The notes under the pieces are model-generated. The model was not told the DNA's origin. It did no database searches and saw nothing but the letters and a program-made list of their open reading frames with translations. 64,000 nt of DNA from Tenacibaculum dicentrarchi (GTDB lineage: Bacteria; Bacteroidota; Bacteroidia; Flavobacteriales; Flavobacteriaceae): NCBI RefSeq assembly GCF_900239345.1, contig NZ_OESZ01000043.1, forward strand, positions 62,001-126,000, in the 5' to 3' direction. How positions within the stretch are numbered: the first letter of the stretch is position 1; each line of letters opens with the position of its first letter. This document shows, piece after piece, positions 27,786 to 37,256 of the stretch. The translations under genes were made by a program, and so were the position numbers.

Positions 27786-28289
27786 TTATAAAAAATTTAC
27801 TAATTCTTTTTTAAAAACTTGCAAAGCTTTTGAAATATGAGCTTCTACAGTTTTTATTGATATATTTTTGATGGATGCTATTTCGGAATAAGTGTGTCCT
27901 TTATCTCTTGAAAGCTTAAAAATATCGGTTGTTTTTTGAGGAAGTAAGATATATACTTCTTCTATTTTTTTTTGTAAATCCCATTCATTATTTATTTCTT
28001 CTTCAATATCTTTATTTAAAACATATAAATTTAAGTGCTTCTTTTTTACGTTTTCTTTTCTGAAATAATCTATAATTTTATTTTTTAATGTTATAATTAA
28101 AAAAGATTCTATAGAGCGATGATTTATTTTCATCGAATCGATATTTTCCCATAACTTTATAAAAGTGTCTTGTAATAAATCATTCGATATACTCTCATCC
28201 TTTACTATTTTAATAGTATAGTTATATAATTTTTCATAATGTGTATCAAACAACGCTGAAAAATCTACCTTTTCTTTTAATTTCATCAA
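27786..28289 (-). CDS. FecI-like ECF RNA polymerase sigma factor
   Basis: A 167-residue sigma factor with region 2 (LYNYTIKIVKDESISNDLLQ, DTFIKLWENID) and region 4 (GHTYSEIASIKNISIKTVEA, HISKALQVF). Together with the FecR and receptor genes it forms the standard three-part signalling unit in which an occupied receptor releases the sigma factor and activates its own operon. First gene of the unit; it diverges from alaS with 253 nt between. Confidence 0.92.
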   Translation of the reverse strand: MMKLKEKVDFSALFDTHYEKLYNYTIKIVKDESISNDLLQDTFIKLWENIDSMKINHRSIESFLIITLKNKIIDYFRKENVKKKHLNLYVLNKDIEEEINNEWDLQKKIEEVYILLPQKTTDIFKLSRDKGHTYSEIASIKNISIKTVEAHISKALQVFKKELVNFL

Positions 28290-28389
28290 TTTTTTTTATG
28301 CTAAAAAACCACTTAATATGTTCTTTTTAAATACACTTAAATAAAATTTAATTCATCTTATTTTTATTCAAGCTGATTAAAAAAACATT

Positions 28390-28421
28390 TTGCTTTCATA
28401 CTACTAAATATCTTATTTTTG
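28390..28421 (+). promoter_or_regulatory. alaS promoter (TTG-N21-TATTTTTG)
   Basis: A -33 TTG at 28390-28392 and a -7 TATTTTTG at 28414-28421, 21 nt apart. This leaves a leader of about 115 nt that includes the right 49-bp direct repeat. Confidence 0.6.
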
Positions 28422-28475
28422 TCTTTTTCAAGTAAGTAATAAAAATACAATACTTAGCAACTAATATAATAACTA

Positions 28476-28524
28476 TTTTAAAACTACTTCTAATTAGCTG
28501 TTTTTTAATGATTATTTAACAAAA
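28476..28524 (+). repeat. 49-bp direct repeat, right copy
   Basis: Runs from TTTTAAAACTAC to TTTAACAAAA and ends 18 nt before the alaS ATG. It has four mismatches to the left copy at 22915-22963. Confidence 0.8.
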
Positions 28525-28542
28525 TTTTCGAGCTCAAAACAT

Positions 28543-31170
28543 ATGAAATCTCAAGAAATAAGATCAAAATTTTTAGAATTCTATAAATCTAAAAACCATG
28601 CTATCGTTCCATCTTCACCAATGGTGTTAAAGAATGACCCTACTTTAATGTTTGTAAATGCGGGAATGGTTCCTTTTAAAGAATATTTTTTAGGACAAAA
28701 AAAAATAGTTGATGCTAGAGTTGCCGATTCTCAAAAATGTTTGCGTGTTTCTGGAAAACATAACGATTTAGAAGAAGTTGGAAAAGATACGTATCATCAT
28801 ACATTATTTGAAATGCTTGGTAACTGGTCTTTTGGCGATTATTTCAAAAAAGAAGCGATTGCTTGGGCTTGGGAATTACTTACTGAAGTTTATAAAATAG
28901 ATAAAGACATTTTATATGTTACTATTTTTGAAGGTGATGAAAAAGAAGGTTTAGCAAAAGATACAGAAGCTTATGATATTTGGAAACAATACATTGCTGA
29001 AGACCGTATTTTATTAGGAAATAAAAAAGATAATTTCTGGGAAATGGGCGCACAAGGACCTTGCGGACCTTGTTCTGAAATTCATATTGATATTCGTTCT
29101 GCCGAAGAAAAAGCAAAAGTTTCTGGTGCATCGTTAGTAAATTTAGACCATCCGCATGTGGTAGAAGTTTGGAATTTAGTTTTCATGCAATTCAACCGTA
29201 AAGCTGATGGAAGTTTAGAAAACTTACCAAAAACACATATCGATACTGGTATGGGATTTGAACGTTTATGTATGGCTTTACAAGGTGTACAATCTAATTA
29301 TGATACTGATGTTTTTACTCCGATTATCAGAGAAATAGAAACTATTACAAACGTAAAATACGAAAATTCTGAAATTGCTGGTGATGAAACAGACATCGCA
29401 ATTCGTGTAATTGCCGACCACGTTCGTGCCGTAGCATTTTCTATTGCCGATGGTCAATTACCAAGTAATACTGGCGCTGGTTATGTCATCCGAAGAATTT
29501 TAAGAAGAGCAATTCGTTACGGATTTACGTTCTTAAATCAGAAAGAACCTTTTATTTATAAATTAGTTGCAACATTAAGCGACCAAATGGGAGATGCTTT
29601 TCCTGAAATAAAAGCACAAGAACAATTAGCTAAAAATGTTATTAAAGAAGAAGAACAATCTTTCTTAAAAACATTAGAGCAAGGGTTATTATTACTAGAT
29701 ACCATAACTGCAAACGCTACTGAAAAAACAATTTCAGGAAAAAAAGTATTTGAATTAAAAGATACTTACGGTTTTCCTGAAGATTTAACGGCATTAGTTT
29801 TATCTGAAAAAGGATTAGATTATAATAAAGAAGAATATCAAGAAGCTTTAAAACAACAACAAAACCGAGGAAGAGCTGCAACAGCTATTGAAACTGATGA
29901 TTGGAATGTTTTAATTGAAGATGACGAAGAGGAATTTATCGGATATGACACTTTAACTGCTGATGTAAAATTAACTCGTTATAGAAAAGTAACCACTAAA
30001 AAAGATGGTGAACAATATCAATTAGTTTTTAATATGACTCCTTTTTATCCTGAAGGCGGTGGACAAGTTGGTGATGTTGGACATATTGAAACTTCTAATG
30101 GAGATTTAATTTATGTGGTAAACACTAAAAAAGAAAACAATTTAATTATTCACTACACTAAAACTTTACCTGAAAATTTATCAGAAAGATTTAAAGCGGT
30201 AGTAAATAAAAATAATAGAAATTTATCTGCAAGCAATCATACTGCTACGCATTTATTACATCAAGCGTTACGTACAATTTTAGGAACTCATGTAGAGCAA
30301 AAAGGTTCATTAGTTAGCCCAAAACATTTACGTTTCGATTTTTCTCATTTCTCTAAAGTAACTTCGGATGAATTACAAGAAATTGAAGATTTTGTAAATG
30401 CTCGTATTCGTGAAAATCTTTCTTTAATTGAAAGAAGAAATATTCCGATGCAACAAGCTATTGATGAAGGCGCAATTGCTTTATTTGGCGAAAAATATGG
30501 CGATGCTGTAAGAGCCATTAAATTTGGTCAATCAATGGAATTATGTGGAGGAACTCACGTTCCACAAACTGGTGATATCTGGTATTTCAAAATAAAATCG
30601 GAAGGAGCTGTTGCTTCAGGAATTAGAAGAATTGAAGCAATTACAAATGTAGCTGTTGGTGATTATTTTGAAGATATTGAACGTAACTTTACTGATATAA
30701 AACAACTATTTAAAAACCCTAAAGATGTTGTAAAATCTGTAACTAATTTACAAGATGAAAACGCTACTTTAAAAAAACAAGTAGAACAGTTACTTAAAGA
30801 AAAGGCCGAAAATTTATCGGGTGAATTGAGAAATCAATTACAAGAAGTAAACGGTGTGCAATTTTTAGCGACTAAAGTTTCTTTAGATGCGAACGGAATC
30901 AAAAACTTAGCATTTGCATTAGGAAAAGATTTTAAAAATTTATTCTTATTCTTTGCTTCTTCTGAAAAAGCAGATAAAGCAATGTTAACTTGTTATATTT
31001 CGAAAGAATTAGCTGCAGAACGTGGTTATGATGCTGGTAAAGTTGTTAGGGAATTAGGAAAACTAATCCACGGAGGTGGTGGTGGACAGAATTTCTTTGC
31101 AACTGCTGGAGGTAAAAATCCTGGCGGAATCCCTAAAGCTTTAGAAAAAGCGAAAGAATATATCGTTTAA
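28543..31170 (+). CDS. alaS: Alanyl-tRNA synthetase
   Basis: Charges tRNA-Ala. It has 875 residues, the normal length. The class II catalytic domain is N-terminal (motif with [10 protein letters not shown], then [19 protein letters not shown]). The editing domain carries the zinc motifs HTATH (H566/H570) and CGGTH (C668/H672), and the C-terminal DHHA1/C-Ala domain includes [14 protein letters not shown]. Downstream are a structured repeat and a shared bidirectional terminator. Confidence 0.97.
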   Translation: MKSQEIRSKFLEFYKSKNHAIVPSSPMVLKNDPTLMFVNAGMVPFKEYFLGQKKIVDARVADSQKCLRVSGKHNDLEEVGKDTYHHTLFEMLGNWSFGDYFKKEAIAWAWELLTEVYKIDKDILYVTIFEGDEKEGLAKDTEAYDIWKQYIAEDRILLGNKKDNFWEMGAQGPCGPCSEIHIDIRSAEEKAKVSGASLVNLDHPHVVEVWNLVFMQFNRKADGSLENLPKTHIDTGMGFERLCMALQGVQSNYDTDVFTPIIREIETITNVKYENSEIAGDETDIAIRVIADHVRAVAFSIADGQLPSNTGAGYVIRRILRRAIRYGFTFLNQKEPFIYKLVATLSDQMGDAFPEIKAQEQLAKNVIKEEEQSFLKTLEQGLLLLDTITANATEKTISGKKVFELKDTYGFPEDLTALVLSEKGLDYNKEEYQEALKQQQNRGRAATAIETDDWNVLIEDDEEEFIGYDTLTADVKLTRYRKVTTKKDGEQYQLVFNMTPFYPEGGGQVGDVGHIETSNGDLIYVVNTKKENNLIIHYTKTLPENLSERFKAVVNKNNRNLSASNHTATHLLHQALRTILGTHVEQKGSLVSPKHLRFDFSHFSKVTSDELQEIEDFVNARIRENLSLIERRNIPMQQAIDEGAIALFGEKYGDAVRAIKFGQSMELCGGTHVPQTGDIWYFKIKSEGAVASGIRRIEAITNVAVGDYFEDIERNFTDIKQLFKNPKDVVKSVTNLQDENATLKKQVEQLLKEKAENLSGELRNQLQEVNGVQFLATKVSLDANGIKNLAFALGKDFKNLFLFFASSEKADKAMLTCYISKELAAERGYDAGKVVRELGKLIHGGGGGQNFFATAGGKNPGGIPKALEKAKEYIV

Positions 31171-31200
31171 TAACAATATTAAAAAAGATAGCAGAAATTT

Positions 31201-31287
31201 CTAGCCCCGATTGAAGCATTTGTTTGAGCTCTTTTTTTGATTTTTCTTCAAAAAAAAGCGAGTGCGGAAAGCGGGAAATTGCTTCAA
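31201..31287 (+). repeat. 88-nt structured repeat, copy 3 of 5
   Basis: Starts CTAGCCCCGATTG and ends ATTGCTTCAA. It is practically identical to copies 1 and 4 and lies between the converging alaS and photolyase genes, + orientation. Confidence 0.75.
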
Positions 31288-31308
31288 ATAATTATAAAAA
31301 ATAACTTC

Positions 31309-31345
31309 AAAAAGGTTCAAAGATTTAATTCTTTGAACCTTTTTA
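31309..31345. terminator. Bidirectional terminator between alaS and photolyase genes
   Basis: A 14-bp perfect stem (31310-31323 with 31330-31343), 6-nt loop, A run before and T run after. It can end both alaS and the long minus-strand operon that finishes at 31354. Confidence 0.85.
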
Positions 31346-31353
31346 TTTTGCAA

Positions 31354-32640
31354 TTAATTTAACGCTTCTTTATAAGTCGAAATTGCTCTTTCTCTGGCAA
31401 ACTTATGTTCAACCATTGGCTGTGGATATGTTAATTCATCAAAATTTTCAATCCATTTTCTAATATATTGTAAATCTTTATCGAACTTTTTTAATTGTGC
31501 TTCAGGATTAAAAACTCTAAAATATGGCGCAGCATCACAACCCGTTCCTGCTGCCCATTGCCAATTTCCATTGTTTGCCGATAAATCGTAATCTAATAGT
31601 TTTTCGGCAAAATAAGCTTCGCCCCAACGCCAATCAATTAACAGATGTTTACATAAAAAACCTGCCGTAATCATACGTACTCTGTTGTGCATATAACCCG
31701 TTTTATTTAACTGTCGCATACCAGCATCAACCATAGGATACCCCGTTTCGCCTTTACACCATTTTTCAAATTCAGCTTCATTATTTCTCCACGGAACAGC
31801 ATCGTATTTTTGCTTAAAATTATTTGTAACCACTTTCGGAAAATGAAATAATACTTGCATAAAAAATTCTCGCCAAATCAATTCATTTAAAAAAGTCGCA
31901 TTGGTTTTTAAAGCAAATTGCACCATTTTACGAACACTTACCAAGCCAAATCGAAAATAAGGCGACAAATAAGATGTTTTATCAGCAAAAGGGAAATCTC
32001 GAACTTCATCGTAATTCGCTAAATTTGATAAATTATAAGGGGTTACTTTTATACTACTTTCATTAAATCCTATGGATTTTAAAGAAGGTGTTTTTGATGT
32101 AAATTGATGAAAATTATTAAAATTTATTTCATAATTTTTTAAATCTTCTTCGGCATTAAATTTCTGTAACCACTTATTTTTATAGGGCGTGTAAACCGTA
32201 TATGGCAATCCGTCATTTTTAGTAACCTCAGCTTTTTCAAAAATAACTTGGTCTTTATAGCTTAAAAAATCAATACTTTTTGATTTTAGAAAATCATGAA
32301 TTTCTGTATCTCTTTGTAAGGCATACGGTTCGTAATCTTTATTGGTATAAACTGCTGAAATATCAAATTCTGATGTTATTGTTTTCCAAACTTCTAGAGG
32401 ATTTCCTTTTTTTATCAATAAAGATGAACCTGCATCTTTTAAATCAGTATCTAATTGCTGTAATGTTTGATAAATAAATGAAACTCGGGCATCATTTTTG
32501 GGTAAATTATCTAAAATTTCTTCATCAAAAATAAATAAAGGAACTACTTTATTTGATGAATTTAAAGCGTTAAATAATGCTACGTTATCTTCTAAGCGCA
32601 AATCTCTACGAAACCAAAATATCGCTAATTTATTTGTCAT
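31354..32640 (-). CDS. phr: Deoxyribodipyrimidine photolyase
   Basis: Blue-light-driven repair of cyclobutane pyrimidine dimers. The 428 residues show the N-terminal antenna domain (FWFRRDLRLEDNVALFNAL) and the C-terminal FAD domain with LIWREFFMQ, MHNRVRMITAGFL and NNGNWQWAAGTGCDAAPYF, the last being typical of class I CPD photolyases. It is the last gene of the carotenoid/light operon and overlaps the SRPBCC gene by 11 bp. Confidence 0.95.
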   Translation of the reverse strand: MTNKLAIFWFRRDLRLEDNVALFNALNSSNKVVPLFIFDEEILDNLPKNDARVSFIYQTLQQLDTDLKDAGSSLLIKKGNPLEVWKTITSEFDISAVYTNKDYEPYALQRDTEIHDFLKSKSIDFLSYKDQVIFEKAEVTKNDGLPYTVYTPYKNKWLQKFNAEEDLKNYEINFNNFHQFTSKTPSLKSIGFNESSIKVTPYNLSNLANYDEVRDFPFADKTSYLSPYFRFGLVSVRKMVQFALKTNATFLNELIWREFFMQVLFHFPKVVTNNFKQKYDAVPWRNNEAEFEKWCKGETGYPMVDAGMRQLNKTGYMHNRVRMITAGFLCKHLLIDWRWGEAYFAEKLLDYDLSANNGNWQWAAGTGCDAAPYFRVFNPEAQLKKFDKDLQYIRKWIENFDELTYPQPMVEHKFARERAISTYKEALN

Positions 32641-33115
32641 TAAACATTTTTTCTAAAGTTACAAATCGATATTCGAAAATACTTGTTAATTGTTTTTTGA
32701 TAAAAAGAACTTGTGCTATATGTCCTAAAAAACCAAAAGGTATTTTATACGATATTTTATCTTTCATTAAGGTATTTCCGTTTGGCAAAGCTTCAAAAAA
32801 ATGTTCGTGATGCCACATTGCATAAGGACCAAAACGTTGCTCATCAATAAAAAAAGCTTGTTCTTTTACTTGCGTTATTTCTGTTACCCAATTTGTTTTC
32901 ACAAACGGAACAGGCGATACTTTATACGTTATTATTTGCCCAGGATATGCTTTTTTATCAACTTTTGAAGTGATATTAAAACCCATTGATTTTGGAGTAA
33001 TATTAGCCAAATTTTCTGGTGATGAAAAATAATTCCACGCTTTTGCTAACGGAATTTTTAATTCCTGTGCTGTTTCTAGCGTATAAATTCCTGAGTGTTT
33101 TTTAAAATTCATCAT
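32630..33115 (-). CDS. SRPBCC family protein
   Basis: A 161-residue START-like/polyketide-cyclase fold protein (KAWNYFSSPENLANITPKSM, then GPYAMWHHEHFFEALPNG). The fold binds hydrophobic ligands; the ligand is unknown. Similar proteins are called cell-division inhibitors in some annotations and often sit next to photolyase genes, as here (11-bp overlap with phr). It abuts the glutathione peroxidase gene with no gap. Confidence 0.85.
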   Translation of the reverse strand: MMNFKKHSGIYTLETAQELKIPLAKAWNYFSSPENLANITPKSMGFNITSKVDKKAYPGQIITYKVSPVPFVKTNWVTEITQVKEQAFFIDEQRFGPYAMWHHEHFFEALPNGNTLMKDKISYKIPFGFLGHIAQVLFIKKQLTSIFEYRFVTLEKMFNDK

Positions 33116-33682
33116 TTACAAAAGACTTGTTATTTTAGAACTCATTGGTTTTGTAATTGAATAAAAAACATCAATTAATCGACCTTCTTCGTCAACTAAA
33201 TATTTTTGAAAATTCCATTTTACTGATGAATCCATTTTAGCATTTTTCTCTTTTTCAGTTAACCATTGATATAACGGATGTTTATCAGCTCCTTTAACAG
33301 CTATTTTTTCGGTTAATGGAAAATCGACTCCAAAATTTAATCGACAAAACGATTTTATTTCTGATGCTTTCCCAGGTTCTTGTTCTCCAAATTGATTACA
33401 CGGCAAACCGATGACTACTAATTTATCAGAATATTTTGAAGATAATTCTTGTAATCCATCATATTGCTTGGTAAACCCGCATTTAGAGGCAACATTCACA
33501 AATAATATTTTCTTACCTTTATATTGATTTAAATCTAATTTTTTTCCGTCAATTCCTTTAATTTCTATGTCATATAAAGATTGATTAGGAGATACTGTTT
33601 CTGAATTTGATAAAAAACTAAATAATGCCATAATTACTAGTATTGATAAAGTTATAAGTAAAGTTATTTTAAGTGTTTTCAT
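33116..33682 (-). CDS. Glutathione peroxidase family protein, membrane anchored
   Basis: A thiol peroxidase of 188 residues. An N-terminal hydrophobic segment (8-25) anchors or exports it. The catalytic cysteine is C68 in NVASKCGFT, with partners in LPCNQFG and VKWNFQKYLV. A Cys form of this kind normally uses thioredoxin rather than glutathione. In this operon it would remove lipid or hydrogen peroxides formed under light. It directly abuts CIA30 upstream and SRPBCC downstream. Confidence 0.92.
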   Translation of the reverse strand: MKTLKITLLITLSILVIMALFSFLSNSETVSPNQSLYDIEIKGIDGKKLDLNQYKGKKILFVNVASKCGFTKQYDGLQELSSKYSDKLVVIGLPCNQFGEQEPGKASEIKSFCRLNFGVDFPLTEKIAVKGADKHPLYQWLTEKEKNAKMDSSVKWNFQKYLVDEEGRLIDVFYSITKPMSSKITSLL

Positions 33683-34207
33683 TTATTGAAGTGTTATTTT
33701 TTCTATGGATATATTAAAATTTTCGTTCTTTTTGTTACCTATCAGAATTGCAATTTCTGAAATGGTAGTTGCTGAATAATTTGGCACATCAACTAAATTA
33801 CCTCTAGACGAAGCATAAAATTTATGTAAAGGCAAAATAATTTCTTCTGATTTATTGGTCGTTTTAAACGGTTGAACGTACCAAAAACGCTGATTTTCTT
33901 TTGCTTTTATTCTAAACTGATACTTTTTATCATCGCCTTTTAACTTTATAACTAGATTTGTTTTTTTATCATCAAAATTAATAGCGATAGGTAAACGAGC
34001 CATTGCAAAACCGCCATTATTATCTAAAGAAACTTCTCCCGAAAAAACAAATTGTTTATCTTTATTCAATTTGATAGAAGATGTTGATACACCTCCCATA
34101 ACATCATCATTTGTGATAATCCAATTTTGGGGTGTTGTATTTTTATCAAAAATTATTACCTCATCATTCATACATAAAAAAATAGTGAATAAAATTAGCC
34201 ATTTCAT
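33683..34207 (-). CDS. CIA30 family protein
   Basis: A 174-residue protein with the CIA30/galactose-binding-like fold: NWIITNDDVMGGVSTSSI, then GGFAMARLPI and FRIKAKENQRFWYVQPF. The N-terminal 15 residues are hydrophobic, so it may be exported or membrane attached. CIA30 was named for a complex I assembly factor, but bacterial members have no proven role. It lies inside the carotenoid/photolyase operon and abuts the peroxidase gene. Confidence 0.85.
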   Translation of the reverse strand: MKWLILFTIFLCMNDEVIIFDKNTTPQNWIITNDDVMGGVSTSSIKLNKDKQFVFSGEVSLDNNGGFAMARLPIAINFDDKKTNLVIKLKGDDKKYQFRIKAKENQRFWYVQPFKTTNKSEEIILPLHKFYASSRGNLVDVPNYSATTISEIAILIGNKKNENFNISIEKITLQ

Positions 34208-34217
34208 TCGAGTACAA

Positions 34218-34895
34218 TTATAATTTTACACTTACAATTCCTGCATCCATAGGAATAATTTGTCCTGTTATTGAACTTGCATCCTCTGATAATAAATAAC
34301 TAGCCAAACCTGCTACTTCTTGTGGTGTTAAATATTTTTTTAGCGGATGCCTGTCTTGCATACTCTCTTGCTGTTTTTCGTTTCTTAACAAACGTTTTGC
34401 AAGTGGCGTATCTGTTACAGTTGGAGCAATCGCATTAAAACGAATTTTAGTTGCATACTCTGCCGCTAACGATTTTGTTAAACCTTCAACTGCCGATTTA
34501 CTTGTTGCAATACTTGCATGAAATGGCATTCCTAAAGCAGAAGCAACTGTACTAAATAATACAACACTTCCGTTGTTTTTTGCCAAACTAGTTTCGTATG
34601 CTTTTAAAGTATTGATTGCGCCTATAACATTTATTTCAAAATCTGTTTTAAAATCGGCAACTTTAAGTCGCGTAAATGATTTTAAATTGATACTTCCAGG
34701 ACAATATACCAATCCATTAATATCTTCTAAAACTGGTAATTCATCATTTAAAACATCACATGAATAATGCGTTACATTTTCGTGTTCTTCGGGTGCTGTT
34801 CTACTTATATTGATGATTTTATGTGTATCTTTTAATTTATTTACAATAGCTTTTCCGATACCTGAGCTACCTCCTACTATTACAATTGTTTTCAT
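34218..34895 (-). CDS. Short-chain dehydrogenase/reductase with replaced catalytic tyrosine
   Basis: A 225-residue Rossmann protein. The dinucleotide motif GGSSGIGK is at residues 8-15 and the family serine lies in LFSTVAS. The usual YxxxK is IATSK (I129-K133), so the catalytic tyrosine position is isoleucine. The flanking HAS and SAVEGLTKSLAAEYA are otherwise typical. I recall flavobacterial and proteobacterial relatives near photolyase genes with the same HAS pattern, so the change may define a subfamily rather than a defect. The reaction is unknown. Confidence 0.85.
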   Translation of the reverse strand: MKTIVIVGGSSGIGKAIVNKLKDTHKIINISRTAPEEHENVTHYSCDVLNDELPVLEDINGLVYCPGSINLKSFTRLKVADFKTDFEINVIGAINTLKAYETSLAKNNGSVVLFSTVASALGMPFHASIATSKSAVEGLTKSLAAEYATKIRFNAIAPTVTDTPLAKRLLRNEKQQESMQDRHPLKKYLTPQEVAGLASYLLSEDASSITGQIIPMDAGIVSVKL

Positions 34896-34928
34896 ATTTT
34901 ATATATTTATGATTAGCAGTTATTTTAT

Positions 34929-35195
34929 TTATCGCTTAGAAACTTTATTATTACTAATACTTTTTTGTCTTGAACATTTAAATCGTCCTTTTTCAAAAGC
35001 TCGTTTCGCTTGATGTTTGGTTGAACGTCCTTGAACTCTTGCTCTCCATAATTTAAAACTAGATAGCTTTAATTCTTTACGCATTAATTCGATTACTTGT
35101 TGCTCTTTTAAACCAAACTGAAACTTTATAGCATCGAATGTGGTTCTATCTTCCCAAGCCATTTCTATTATTCTATCTATATCTCTGTGATTCAT
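34929..35195 (-). CDS. TIGR03643 family small protein
   Basis: An 88-residue basic protein matching the TIGR03643/DUF2805 pattern (IDRIIEMAWEDRTTFDAIKF, QFGLKEQQVIELMRKEL, FKLWRARVQGR). The lysine/arginine-rich C-terminus extends the family core. Members typically sit beside photolyase or SDR genes; a nucleic-acid-binding role is possible but unproven. It lies 5 nt after the DUF2867-type SDR gene. Confidence 0.88.
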   Translation of the reverse strand: MNHRDIDRIIEMAWEDRTTFDAIKFQFGLKEQQVIELMRKELKLSSFKLWRARVQGRSTKHQAKRAFEKGRFKCSRQKSISNNKVSKR

Positions 35196-35200
35196 AATTT

Positions 35201-36622
35201 TTAATTATTTTTTACCAAAGCGTTTATCATTCCTTTAAATACAAAAGCATGAAACGGTAAAACGGAATACCAATACAAGCGTCCTAAAACTCCTTTAGGT
35301 CTGAAAACTGCTTTTTGATGTAAAGTATCATTTACTATTTTGAACTCTAACCAAGCTTCGCCAGGTAATTTCATTTCTGCAAATAACAAAAGTCTTTTTT
35401 CTTTTTTATCAGCCAATAAAACACGCCAAAAATCTAATGGGTCACCAGCTTCTAATGATGTATCATGTGTTCTTCCTCTACGTAAACCAACTCCTCCAAA
35501 AATTTTATCAGCATAACCTCTTATTTTCCATAACCAATTAAAACTATACCAACCGTTTTTACCTCCAATTGACCAAATTTTATCAAGCGTAAAAGCACCA
35601 TCGGTAACTTTTATAGTACGTTTATCTACAAAACAACCGTATTGTGGTATTTGAATATAATCCGATAATTGCGCTTGAAAAACACCGCTACTAATTGCAT
35701 CTTTCCAACTTGATATTACAGCGTTTTGTTCTATTCTTTGAAAAGCTAAGTTTACTGCATCTTTATAACAAATAGGTGATATATTTAAAATTTGATTGAT
35801 ATTACTTGGCTTGGCAATTACCTCAACTTTCATACTATCGACCAAAGCTTGTGCTAAATTAAAAGACGTAGAAGTTACAAAGTATAACCAATACGATGAT
35901 AATTTTGGCGTTAAAAGTGGTAATGTTAAAATGTAACGCTTAAAACCTCTTACCTCTCCAAATTGTAAAAGCATTTCTTTATAAGTAAGTACTTCTGTAC
36001 CACAAATATCAAACGATTTATTATACAATTTTTCATTTCCAACGGCACGTTCTAAAAAAGTTAATACATCTCTAATTGCAATTGGTTGCGATTTTGTATT
36101 CAACCATTTTGGCGTAACCATTACAGGTAATTTTTCAACAATATCTCTAATAATTTCAAAGGATGCACTACCGCTTCCAACAATAATTCCTGCTCTAAAA
36201 GTTGTTACATTATATTTTAAAGACTGTAAATTTTGCTCTACCTGAAAACGAGAAGCCAAATGCTTAGACAAAGAACTATCATTTACAATACCGCTTAAAT
36301 AAATAACTTGTTTACAGCTTGTTTTTTCCACAATATTTTTAAAATTCTTGGCGCAAGTTTGCTCTAAATCTTCAAAATTATTAGCATCGGTAGCCATTGA
36401 ATGAATTAAATAATACGCAACATCAATATCCGAAGGAAAAACAATTTGTTCGGTTTCTAAAAAATCAACTTTTATAAACGAGATATTCTCTTTATATTCT
36501 ATTTCATCAGGAATTCGTTTTAAATCACGGACACAGCATACTAATTCATGACCTGCATCTAATAATTTTAATACCAATCTTTTTGCAATATATCCTGTTG
36601 TTCCTGTGATTAAAATTTTCAT
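35201..36622 (-). CDS. SDR/NAD-epimerase with C-terminal DUF2867 domain
   Basis: A 473-residue two-part protein. Residues 1-220 form an NAD(P)-binding atypical SDR (GTTGYIAKRLVLKLLDAGHE, then YYLIHSMA). The last ~150 residues form a START-like DUF2867 domain (GGVGLRRGRTHDTSLEAGD, GDPLDFWRVLLADK, GRLYWYSVLPFHAFVFKGM). The fusion is commonly encoded near photolyase genes in light-responsive clusters of several phyla (recollection). Substrate unknown. Confidence 0.87.
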   Translation of the reverse strand: MKILITGTTGYIAKRLVLKLLDAGHELVCCVRDLKRIPDEIEYKENISFIKVDFLETEQIVFPSDIDVAYYLIHSMATDANNFEDLEQTCAKNFKNIVEKTSCKQVIYLSGIVNDSSLSKHLASRFQVEQNLQSLKYNVTTFRAGIIVGSGSASFEIIRDIVEKLPVMVTPKWLNTKSQPIAIRDVLTFLERAVGNEKLYNKSFDICGTEVLTYKEMLLQFGEVRGFKRYILTLPLLTPKLSSYWLYFVTSTSFNLAQALVDSMKVEVIAKPSNINQILNISPICYKDAVNLAFQRIEQNAVISSWKDAISSGVFQAQLSDYIQIPQYGCFVDKRTIKVTDGAFTLDKIWSIGGKNGWYSFNWLWKIRGYADKIFGGVGLRRGRTHDTSLEAGDPLDFWRVLLADKKEKRLLLFAEMKLPGEAWLEFKIVNDTLHQKAVFRPKGVLGRLYWYSVLPFHAFVFKGMINALVKNN

Positions 36623-36644
36623 TTTCTTGATGTTTTACATTCGT

Positions 36645-37256
36645 TTATTTTGGTCTTTGATATGATAATCTTTTATATTCTTTTGCAACAATATACGTAT
36701 CTAAACCATTAATTGATGCAATTTTTTCTTCGGATAAATTTAAAAAACCATCCTCAGAAAGCATTGAATCTTTAAAATACAAATCGGTTACTTCGCCTAA
36801 AATTAAAATAGTTCCGTTTGCTTTTATATGATGTTCTTCTAAAAATTTCATTCCTATTTTTATAGGCGATTCAGCTACATAAGGTGCAAAAAAATCATCT
36901 TTATAAATTTCAGTTAAATCCGTTTTATCAAACTCTGAAACTCCTGACGGATATTTAGCCGATGTATGATGAGCATCTTCAATTATGGCTTCGTTAATAG
37001 CGTTTATCGTATAAAAACCTGTTTTTTTAATGTTATCATAAGTATTTCTAACTACGGTTGTAGGACGTAAAACAAATCCTAAAATTGCAGGACTAGAACC
37101 ATAATGAACAACTGAACTAAAAACAGCTACATTACTAATTCCATCTTCCGATTTTGTAGCAATTAAATTTGCTGGTTTATAACCAGAAATACTGTTCATC
37201 AAATTTATTTTATACAGATGATTCATATCATCTATAGCTTTTCTTGATAAATGCAT
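36645..37256 (-). CDS. Flavin reductase family protein
   Basis: A 203-residue FMN-binding split-barrel protein: INLMNSISGYKPANLIATKS, VFSSVVHYGSSPAILGFVLR, then TGFYTINAINEA. The arrangement is that of flavin reductase-like (RutF/HpaC-type) proteins that reduce free FMN or hold FMN for another redox partner. It abuts the ABC1 kinase gene with no gap. Its partner in the operon is unknown. Confidence 0.88.
   Translation of the reverse strand: MHLSRKAIDDMNHLYKINLMNSISGYKPANLIATKSEDGISNVAVFSSVVHYGSSPAILGFVLRPTTVVRNTYDNIKKTGFYTINAINEAIIEDAHHTSAKYPSGVSEFDKTDLTEIYKDDFFAPYVAESPIKIGMKFLEEHHIKANGTILILGEVTDLYFKDSMLSEDGFLNLSEEKIASINGLDTYIVAKEYKRLSYQRPK

Noticed and set aside
22955..28524. TTTAACAAAA in the 49-bp direct repeats as further CarH operator sites
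   Set aside because: Only a half-site is present, with no dyad and no position inside a promoter spacer; the decamer is common in this AT-rich DNA.
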